A stretch of DNA of 56,271 nucleotides from Nitrosomonas ureae (GTDB lineage: Bacteria; Pseudomonadota; Gammaproteobacteria; Burkholderiales; Nitrosomonadaceae), in the NCBI GenBank assembly GCA_945872825.1, contig CAMCBD010000006.1:1-56271 (forward strand), in the 5' to 3' direction. Below are positions 49,478 through 56,271 of the stretch, in pieces (within the stretch, counting starts at the first letter, position 1; every line of letters starts with the position of its first letter). A program made the translations under genes and the position numbers. The notes under the pieces are model-generated. The model was not told the origin of the DNA and made no database searches. It saw only the letters and a list, made by a program, of their open reading frames with translations.

Positions 49478-50929
49478 ATGATTCGAAGAACAAAAATTGT
49501 AGCAACACTCGGCCCTGCCTGTAGTAACCCAAAAATACTGGATCGCATGATCCGGGCTGGCGTGGATGTTGTTCGGATTAATTTCTCTCACGGGACGCGT
49601 GAGCAGCATATTGAGTTTGCAGAATTGACCCGCTCTCTGGCGCGAGCGGCGGGTCTGACGGTCGGTGTTCTGGCTGATTTACAAGGCCCTAAAATCCGTG
49701 TTGGCAGGTTTGAGCACGGGAAAATCAGGCTTGAAGTGGGTGATCCGTTCATTCTGGATGCTACTTGTGAACTGGGTAATCAGGAAAGGGTCGGGTTAGA
49801 CTATAAAGAATTGCCGAATGACCTGGAAGCTGGCGCCACGCTAATGCTGGACGATGGCCGCATTGTGCTGAGTGTTTCACACGTGAAAGGTCATCAAGTA
49901 TTCTGTATCGTGGAGCAAGGCGGGATACTGTCGAACAACAAAGGTATCAATCGCAAAGGCGGCGGACTGGGTGCGCCTGCATTGACGAGCAAGGATCTCG
50001 AGGATATCAAAACGGCCGCACTACTGGGCGCCGATTATTTGGCCGTTTCGTTTGTCCGTTCCGGTGATGATATCCGGCAGGCGCGGGCACTGATGCAGGA
50101 GGCGGGCGGCAAAGGCATGATTATGGCGAAGATCGAACGCTCAGAAGCCATTCTTGCGCTGGATGATATTGTGGAAGCATCCGATGCGATTATGGTGGCG
50201 CGCGGTGATCTGGCGGTTGAAGTGGGAGATGCCGCTGTTCCAGCCCTGCAAAAAAGAATGATTCGCTCCGCTCGCGGCAATAATAAGTTAGTTGTGACCG
50301 CAACGCAGATGATGGAATCGATGATTACTAATCCGATCCCAACACGTGCCGAAGTATCGGATGTCGCTAACGCGGTGCTGGATGGTACCGATGCGGTCAT
50401 GCTATCGGCAGAATCGGCAGCAGGTGAATATCCGGTGGAAGCGGTAGAAGCCATGGCGCGAGTTTGTCTGGAGGCCGAAAAGGAATATTTGGTCAGTCAT
50501 GATAAGCGGATGGCAAATACCAGTCCGGCCAGCATTGAAGAAGCCATCGCCCGTGCCACTATGTTTACCGCCAGCGGATTGCAGATTCGAGCGATTGCCG
50601 CCTTAACGCAAAGTGGTGTGACCGCACTGCTGATGTCGCGAAGAAGTTCCAAAGTACCAATTTTTGCACTGAGCCCCAATGAAGAAACGCGCCGCAGAGT
50701 GACGTTATTCAGGGGTGTTTATCCGGTTGAATTCGGCGAAGGGCTGAATGATCCGGAGATTATTCTCAATCTGGCTGAAGAAGAATTGCTTCAGCGTGGT
50801 GTCGTGCGAAATGGTGATATCATGGTGATGACGATCGGCGAGCCGGTCGGTAAGTCAGGCGGCACCAATACAATGAAGATTATCAAAGTCGGCGAATGGA
50901 AATTACGACAAGGTATGGATGCCACGTAA
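49478..50929 (+). CDS. pyk: Pyruvate kinase
   Basis: The 483-residue enzyme opens with MIRRTKIVATLGPACSN, has INFSHG, the metal and PEP site MAKIERSEA, ARGDLAVEVG and TATQMMESM, and a C-terminal regulatory domain (about 345-475). It makes pyruvate and ATP from PEP. It follows pgk by 15 bp, so it is in the same operon. Presence beside Calvin-type genes suggests a general carbon-metabolism block. The length is normal. Confidence 0.97.
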   Translation: MIRRTKIVATLGPACSNPKILDRMIRAGVDVVRINFSHGTREQHIEFAELTRSLARAAGLTVGVLADLQGPKIRVGRFEHGKIRLEVGDPFILDATCELGNQERVGLDYKELPNDLEAGATLMLDDGRIVLSVSHVKGHQVFCIVEQGGILSNNKGINRKGGGLGAPALTSKDLEDIKTAALLGADYLAVSFVRSGDDIRQARALMQEAGGKGMIMAKIERSEAILALDDIVEASDAIMVARGDLAVEVGDAAVPALQKRMIRSARGNNKLVVTATQMMESMITNPIPTRAEVSDVANAVLDGTDAVMLSAESAAGEYPVEAVEAMARVCLEAEKEYLVSHDKRMANTSPASIEEAIARATMFTASGLQIRAIAALTQSGVTALLMSRRSSKVPIFALSPNEETRRRVTLFRGVYPVEFGEGLNDPEIILNLAEEELLQRGVVRNGDIMVMTIGEPVGKSGGTNTMKIIKVGEWKLRQGMDAT

Positions 50930-51059
50930 GCAGTCAGGCATGCAATGCCGATCTGGAATAATGATGGCAACGGTGAAAAGAATCAAAGATTTTAAAAGAA
51001 CAAGCGTTTGTATTAAATCAGGATCACATTATTAAGATAATTTTTTGAAGGAGAATTAA

Positions 51060-52124
51060 ATGGCACTCGTATCATTAAGACAACTACTCGATCACGCAGC
51101 AGAAAATGGTTATGGCTTGCCTGCTTTTAACGTTAACAATCTGGAACAAATCCAGGCGATCATGCAGGCGGCTGATGAATGCAATAGCCCGGTCATTATG
51201 CAGGGTTCTGCAGGCGCGAGAAAATATGCCGGCGAAGCATTTTTACGTCATTTAATTGAGGCAGCCGTTGAAACCTATCCACATATACCGATTGTGATGC
51301 ATCAGGATCATGGCGCTTCTCCATCCGTTTGTGTCAATGCAATCCGTAGCGGTTTTTCAAGCGTCATGATGGACGGCTCATTGCAAGCAGACGCCAAAAC
51401 ACCCTCTACCTACGAATACAATGTCAAGGTTACAGCAGATGTTGTTAATACTGCACATTCGGTTGGTGTTTCGGTAGAAGGCGAACTGGGTTGCCTGGGT
51501 TCATTGGAATCCGGCATGGGAGAAGCGGAAGATGGACATGGCGCAGAAGGTGTGTTGTCTCATGATCAATTGCTGACCGATCCGGAAGAAGCTGCCGACT
51601 TTGTGCGCAAAACCGGTGTGGATGCCTTGGCGATTGCCATTGGAACTTCCCACGGCGCTTACAAATTTACCCGTAAACCTACGGGCGATATTCTAGCCAT
51701 TCAGCGCATCAAAGAGATCCATCAACGTATCCCCAATACCCATCTGGTGATGCATGGTTCCAGTTCAGTGCCACAAGAATGGCTGGATATCATCCGTCAA
51801 TACGGCGGTGATATGAAAGAAACTTACGGCGTACCGGTGGAAGAAATTCAAGAAGGTATTAAATATGGCGTGCGCAAAGTCAATATCGACACCGATATCC
51901 GCCTAGCCATGACCGGCGCAATCCGCCGTAGCCTGGAAAAAGACAAAAGCAATTTTGACCCGCGCAAATTCCTGAAAGAAGCAACCGCTGCGGCTAAAGA
52001 CATTTGTAAGGCGCGTTTTGAAGCTTTTGGTTGTGCTGGCCAAGCTGGTAAAATTAAGCCAATTTCTCTGGAAAGTATGGCGAATCGCTATGCGAAAGGC
52101 GAATTAAACGCAATTATTAAGTAA
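51060..52124 (+). CDS. fba: Class II fructose-bisphosphate aldolase (Calvin-cycle subtype)
   Basis: The 354-residue zinc enzyme has [17 protein letters not shown], the metal-site HQDHG (about 82-86), EGELGCLG and MHGSSSVP. The NNLEQIQ and AGARKYA forms match the CbbA/Calvin-cycle subgroup of class II aldolases. It condenses DHAP with GAP (and DHAP with erythrose-4-phosphate for sedoheptulose-bisphosphate) in autotrophs. It follows pyk by 130 bp and closes the cluster. GGAG lies 8 bases before the ATG. No RuBisCO or phosphoribulokinase gene is in the window. Confidence 0.95.
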   Translation: MALVSLRQLLDHAAENGYGLPAFNVNNLEQIQAIMQAADECNSPVIMQGSAGARKYAGEAFLRHLIEAAVETYPHIPIVMHQDHGASPSVCVNAIRSGFSSVMMDGSLQADAKTPSTYEYNVKVTADVVNTAHSVGVSVEGELGCLGSLESGMGEAEDGHGAEGVLSHDQLLTDPEEAADFVRKTGVDALAIAIGTSHGAYKFTRKPTGDILAIQRIKEIHQRIPNTHLVMHGSSSVPQEWLDIIRQYGGDMKETYGVPVEEIQEGIKYGVRKVNIDTDIRLAMTGAIRRSLEKDKSNFDPRKFLKEATAAAKDICKARFEAFGCAGQAGKIKPISLESMANRYAKGELNAIIK

Positions 52125-52149
52125 GTCAAAACGAGTAGTATTCAATAAG

Positions 52150-52188
52150 CCTATGATTGATCGTGTGGCTTGCATTATCAATCATAGG
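52150..52188 (+). terminator. Inverted repeat behind fba
   Basis: A perfect 12-bp inverted repeat CCTATGATTGAT / ATCAATCATAGG with a 15-base loop lies 25 bp past fba. It lacks a T run, so it may be a 3' stabiliser or a factor-assisted terminator for the carbon-metabolism operon, or a protein-binding palindrome upstream of the next gene. Confidence 0.4.
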
Positions 52189-52230
52189 ATTCAGATCAGA
52201 AAGTTTTCGTAGTGTTTCCTATCTTCGCAC

Positions 52231-53073
52231 ATGCCTAGTGCAACAATCAAAATATTCCTGGTTCACGGAGATCCCAAACGGCTTCGTACTGCGGAACTAT
52301 CGAACTGGACTGGAAAGGCTGTTGCCGGTCCCGGAAGTGAGTTTGAAGGTGTTTTTTCTCGTGAGAAATCAGTCGGTTCTGGAGTTTATTTCCTAACGGG
52401 TACTGATCCAGAGTCTGGAAAACCAGCAATCTATGTCGGCGAAGCTGAGAACATTCGTGATCGAATCAAAGCTCACTTGGAAAAAGATTTTTGGAACCAA
52501 ATCATCTTTTTTATCAGCAAAGACGAGAACTTAACAAAGGCTCACATACGCTATCTTGAAGGAAAGCTGATAGACCAAGCACGCAAACCCGGGCGAGCCA
52601 TGGTCACAAACGGTCAAAGTAGCGGAGCACGATTGCCAGAATCCGACAGAGAGGATATGGATATATTTCTGGAGAAAATAAACCAGCTATTACCTGTTCT
52701 AGGAGTAGAGCCGCTCGTGCCAGCGGCAGCAAAAGCTATAGCCGAATCCGAACACAAGAAACTGTTCTGCGAGATCAAGGGAATCAGAGCAGAAGGCCGT
52801 TTGGCACCAAACGGCTTTGTAGTACTTAAGGATTCCCACGCTGTTCTAATCGACCGCGCCTCATCGCAAAAATGGCCTTGGATAAAGAATATGCGACAGC
52901 GTCTAAAAGATGAAGGTGTATTGGAGACAAAGGGCGATTCTTTGGTGTTCACGAGTGATGCAGAGTTCACTAGCCCGAGTTCAGCAGCAGTGATTCATGG
53001 CGGACATGCAAATGGCCTCACCGCGTGGAAGGACAAAAGCGGAAAAACTCTTAAGGAAATAGAATCTTTATAA
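52231..53073 (+). CDS. GIY-YIG nuclease-domain protein with DUF4357
   Basis: The 280-residue protein has a GIY-YIG endonuclease fold at about 45-130 (SGVYFLTG, then AIYVGEAENIRDRIKAH, with Glu further on in LEGKLIDQAR) and a C-terminal DUF4357 domain (about 220-275, ending LTAWKDKSGKTLKEIE). This pairing occurs in scattered bacterial genomes, often near defence or mobile genes; the biological role is not established. It stands alone between the carbon-metabolism block and yggX, and no strong ribosome site precedes the ATG. Restriction or DNA-repair activity would be a guess. Confidence 0.8.
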   Translation: MPSATIKIFLVHGDPKRLRTAELSNWTGKAVAGPGSEFEGVFSREKSVGSGVYFLTGTDPESGKPAIYVGEAENIRDRIKAHLEKDFWNQIIFFISKDENLTKAHIRYLEGKLIDQARKPGRAMVTNGQSSGARLPESDREDMDIFLEKINQLLPVLGVEPLVPAAAKAIAESEHKKLFCEIKGIRAEGRLAPNGFVVLKDSHAVLIDRASSQKWPWIKNMRQRLKDEGVLETKGDSLVFTSDAEFTSPSSAAVIHGGHANGLTAWKDKSGKTLKEIESL

Positions 53074-53158
53074 CCAATCATTCCACGAAGCGCAGAGCGA
53101 TAGAGGCTCGCAGGTTAATTTCAATGCTAAATTTTAAGTGTACTGTCAAAAATTAAGG

Positions 53159-53431
53159 TTAATTCTCAGGAGGAACATATCCCACCGGTTTTTCCGCCCC
53201 CGAACCAAAAAAATGCGCTTCCAGTTGTTCAGCCAAATATTTACGCGCCTTGATATCTGAAAGATTTAAGCGATTCTCGTTGACCAGCATGGTTTGGTGT
53301 TCGATCCATTGATGCCATGCCTCTTTGGAGACGTTGTCAAAAATACGTTTGCCCAGTTCGCCGGGATAAGTTTGGAAATCCAGGCCTTCGGCTTCTCGCC
53401 CCAGTTTGATGCATTTGACTATTCGTGCCAT
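53159..53431 (-). CDS. yggX: Probable Fe(2+)-trafficking protein (YggX family)
   Basis: The 90-residue acidic protein opens with [19 protein letters not shown] and contains [17 protein letters not shown] and [15 protein letters not shown]. Every landmark of YggX is present, including the conserved Cys 7. YggX protects iron-sulfur clusters against oxidative damage in enteric bacteria. It is a single leftward gene. It converges with the GIY-YIG gene and is divergent from the histidine kinase. Confidence 0.95.
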   Translation of the reverse strand: MARIVKCIKLGREAEGLDFQTYPGELGKRIFDNVSKEAWHQWIEHQTMLVNENRLNLSDIKARKYLAEQLEAHFFGSGAEKPVGYVPPEN

Positions 53432-53846
53432 TTGATGGGTTACTCGTGAAAAGATGATCTATGAAAAGCCGCTATTATGAAAGCTTTGCGGCATTCAGTA
53501 AATCATTGTTGGTATTATTCCTGATACTTTTCGCAATAGAACTGCTCAAGTCGATTAATTCATACTTTTTGTGTCTGGATGCTACTTCATGCAGCCGCAG
53601 GGAGAAGGATGCTTTTGAGTCTATTTAATCTTTAGCACGGTTTTTACAGCGCTTTTTAGAATTTAGCAAATAATTTTCTAAAGTATCATTCTTTAGAGGC
53701 GCCAATTTGTAACTAAATCTGTGGTTTCTCGTGCTAATAGAACTGGAATGAATTATCAGTTAAGTTACATATGATTTTGATAGTTCATTCAGCCATCAGT
53801 GTTTCATACCTATGAAAAAACGTACTTTCTTCTATTCTGATCGGTG
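53432..53846. other. 415-bp divergent intergenic region
   Basis: AT-rich DNA between the leftward yggX and the rightward histidine kinase; it should hold promoters for both. I see no gene, clear repeat or convincing promoter box. Confidence 0.5.
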
Positions 53847-56128
53847 ATGATGACGTTTCTGCCATCTTCACTGAGCCATCATAATTTACTGTTAGGGATT
53901 AGCCTGACAGGGTTTCTGTGCTTAGTCGCTACGTTTTTTATCTATGTTGATGCAAAGAAGAATATAGGTCAGGCTAATATATCGCGTCACCAAGCGATTT
54001 TACTTGTCGATGAATTGCGCCAATCCTCAGATGATCTGACGCGTATGGTGCGTACCTATGTGGCAACGGGTGATTTGCGATATAAAAGGAACTTCGAGGA
54101 AATTCTGGCGATTCGAAATGGCATAAGTGCTCGCCCGAGCGAATACCATAATATATACTGGGATTTAGTGTTGACGGACGATGTACGGCCAAGGCCAACG
54201 GGGGAAGTGTTGCCGCTGCTTGAAAAGATGCGGCAGACCGGATTCTCTGTGGTAGAACTGGAAAAGCTTGCTGAAGCTAAGATTCAATCCGATGCGCTCT
54301 CGCGCATCGAAGAACGGGCGATGAAGCTGATCGAATTTGGAGCGGACAACTATGAAGCCAGCCGGCAATCCGCTATTGCCATGCTCCACGACGAAACCTA
54401 TCACCGTACCAAAGCTGCGATCATGTTGCCAATCGCAGACTTTATCACGATGACCGATAAGCGAACCCGGCTTGATGTCGAAACCGCTGAGCATCATGCA
54501 CAAGTGATGCGAGCGATCTTCCTTTTCTTCAGTGCGATGCAGGTTGCATTGCTGTTCACTCTGTATCGTAGTCGGCACAGATTGCTTGGCACATCGGTTG
54601 ATGGAGTGTGTGCAGTTATCAAGAGAATCGGAGGTGGTGATCTGGCGACACCGATACCTGTTGCAAAGGGCGCAGAGGATACCGTGATAAGCAGGATCGA
54701 AGAAGCTCGAAAAAAGTTGCTGGTTATCGAGCGTAATCGCCGGAGCATCATGGAAAAGTTGCATGCCAGTGAGGAAAGTTTGCGAACTAGCGAGATGCGG
54801 TTTCGCAGCTATTTCGAGTTACCACTGGTGGGCATTGCCATTACTTCAATGGAAAAAAATGGTTGGAAGTCAATCCCTGTTTGTGTGAGCTATTAGGATA
54901 TTCCAAGGATGAATTGACTAAGCTTACTTGGGTGGAGATTACTTATCCCGATGATCTCGTATCCAATATTACCGAGTTCGAGAATGCTCTGGCCAGAAAA
55001 GCCGAAGGTTATTCGTTGGATAAAAGATTCATCCGCAAAGATGGGTTGATTATTTATGCATCAGTTTTAGTTCGTTGTGTTCGTAATCAGGACGGTTCGC
55101 CGGACTACTTCCTGGTATTGGTTCAAGACATTACCGCCCGTAAGAAAATCGAAGCCGAGTTGCGCGAATACCAGCAACAGCTCGAACAAATGGTCGATGT
55201 GCGCACTCATGATTTAAACCTTGCAAAGGGAGCCGCGGAAGCCGCTAATCAAGCCAAAACTACTTTCCTCGCCAATATGAGCCACGAGTTGCGTACGCCC
55301 ATGACCGATCCTAAAGGCTTGGATCAGATCGACAAAGCTAAGAGCGCGGCCGAACGCCTGACCCTGGAGGCACTACCGTTTAAACTGAGCACAATGCTGG
55401 AAAGCCTCGAAGCGCTTTTCCGCCACAAGGCTGTGGAAAACGGTCTAATTCTTACCACTAACCTTCCTGCTGAACTGGCTTGTTGCACGTTGTTGGGAGA
55501 TCGGATACGTTTGGAGCAGGTTTTGACCAACTTGGTTGACAACGCCATTAAATTCAGTGATCGTGGCGAAGTCTCCGTCCGTATGCAGCAAGTATCAGAA
55601 GATCAAGGCAGCTTGTTGTTGCGCTTCGAGGTGCAAGACCAAGGTATTGGCATCAGCCCGGAGGCTCAGGAACGTCTTTTTACTACCTTTGAACAAGCCG
55701 ATAGCTCGATGACCCGCAAGTACGGCGGTACGGGACTGGGATTAGCTATCAGTAAGCATTTGGTCGTTATGATGGGCGGTGAGATCGGTGTCGAGAGTCT
55801 TTCTTGTGCAGGCAGCACTTTCTGGTTTGTCGTTCGTCTGACTGCAATCAAGGAAAACGTTATGATCCGGACAGTGCAAGCCGTGGCTGATGGAAGCGCC
55901 GCGGAATGCTTGCGCCGGGAATTTGCCGGTGTCCGCATCATCATTGCCGAAGATGAACCAATCAATCGGGAGATCATTGTGATTCTGCTGGAAGAGGCTG
56001 GCTTGGTCATCGATGTGGCGGAAGACGGCGAACAAACACTCGCCTTAGCACGGCAGAATCGTTACGCCTTGATTTTGATGGATATACAGATGCCGAGGCT
56101 CAACGGCATCGATGCTACTAAGGTGTGA
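53847..56128 (+). pseudogene. Hybrid sensor histidine kinase: frameshifted, internally deleted and cut off by an insertion sequence
   Basis: Two overlapping frames make one hybrid kinase of about 760 residues. Membrane segments lie near 15-33 and 217-240, with a HAMP-like linker, a PAS domain, the His box ANMSHELRTPM, an HATPase (LVDNAIKFS, GTGLGLAISKH) and a receiver start (IIIAEDEPINREI, ILMDIQMPRLNGIDATK). A run of seven A at 54853-54859 breaks the frame inside the PAS domain. One more A restores MEKKWLEVNPCLCELLGYS. Between the His box and RLTLEALPF only about 25 residues remain where about 65 are usual, so most of the second dimerisation helix is missing. The receiver ends in mid-domain at the element starting at 56124. 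Start may be GTG 53844 or ATG 53847/53850. Confidence 0.85.
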
Positions 56129-56271
56129 TTTTTATTAGCGTTGTTTACATCTTTTTGAGAGGATGTAGACATGAATATACACAAAAGAACACGCTTAACA
56201 CCACTCGACCGTAAAGAGATCTGGCGACTCTATGGGACTAGGGAATGGACCGTTGTTGCCCTTTCACAGAA
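56124..56271 (+). mobile_element. Left part of an IS481-type insertion sequence, running off the window
   Basis: The sequence shifts from receiver-domain coding to TGTGATTTTTATTAGCGTTG at about 56124, followed by an untranslated leader and a transposase start. The same end is found as a relic at 8135-8206 in the opposite orientation. The insertion ends the histidine-kinase receiver and supplies its stop codon (56126-56128). The right end of the element is outside the window. Confidence 0.75.
56171..56271 (+). CDS. IS481-family transposase, N-terminal part only
   Basis: The frame from the ATG at 56171 reads MNIHKRTRLTPLDRKEIWRL and goes on to YGTREWTVVALSQ at the window edge. This is the N-terminal helix-turn-helix region of IS481-family transposases (MNIHKxxRLTPxxR). 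GAGAGG lies about 9 bases before the start. The catalytic DDE domain is beyond the window, so completeness cannot be judged. Confidence 0.75.
   Translation, partial: MNIHKRTRLTPLDRKEIWRLYGTREWTVVALSQ

Overview
The window looks like chromosome of a betaproteobacterium, most likely a Nitrosomonas-type ammonia oxidiser. This is an inference. It rests on conserved gene orders (cmk-rpsA-ihfB-lapA-pyrF; lysM-dprA-smg-topB back to back with def-fmt-rsmB; a DUF4390 gene followed by ntrY-ntrX), on a tkt-gap-pgk-pyk-fba block whose aldolase is of the Calvin-cycle class II type, and on the moderate GC content. No marker for ammonia oxidation, no rRNA and no tRNA lies in the window, so the genus is not proven.

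Left part (1-26 kb): a surface-layer / glycan locus. After two insertion-sequence remnants comes a leftward type I secretion operon (ABC transporter, membrane-fusion protein, TolC-like channel). Two family-2 glycosyltransferases and an epimerase-like protein lie upstream of it. Next are a large double glycosyltransferase, a PIG-L deacetylase fused to a glycosyltransferase, a broken glycosyltransferase, and a leftward operon for a Wzm/Wzt-type polysaccharide ABC exporter with a methyltransferase-acetyltransferase fusion. In the middle lies an 880-residue, Thr/Ser/Ala-rich, cysteine-free protein with RTX-like motifs and a strong hairpin and terminator behind it. This is the probable type I cargo and possibly an S-layer protein. 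Immediately downstream are two O-GlcNAc-transferase-like (GT41/SPINDLY) genes, one fused to a methyltransferase and one carrying a frameshift. My reading is that the locus makes, O-glycosylates and exports a surface protein together with an exported glycan.

Middle and right parts (26-56 kb): housekeeping. Leftward genes are pyrF, lapA, ihfB, rpsA, cmk and aroA, then, after a 144-bp mobile-type repeat and a small rightward membrane-protein gene, topB, smg, dprA and a LysM protein. Rightward genes are def, fmt, rsmB, DUF4390, ntrY, ntrX, tkt, gap, pgk, pyk and fba. A GIY-YIG nuclease gene and yggX follow. The window ends in a hybrid histidine kinase that carries a frameshift, has lost parts of its dimerisation domain and is cut off by an IS481-type element running out of the window.

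Mobile and decayed DNA is conspicuous: three copies of one inverted-repeat element (one complete, one diverged, one truncated and supplying a stop codon), two IS481-type ends about 48 kb apart, IS3- and IS5-type scraps, and at least three genes broken by single-base indels in short homopolymers. The indels could be real decay or sequencing error.
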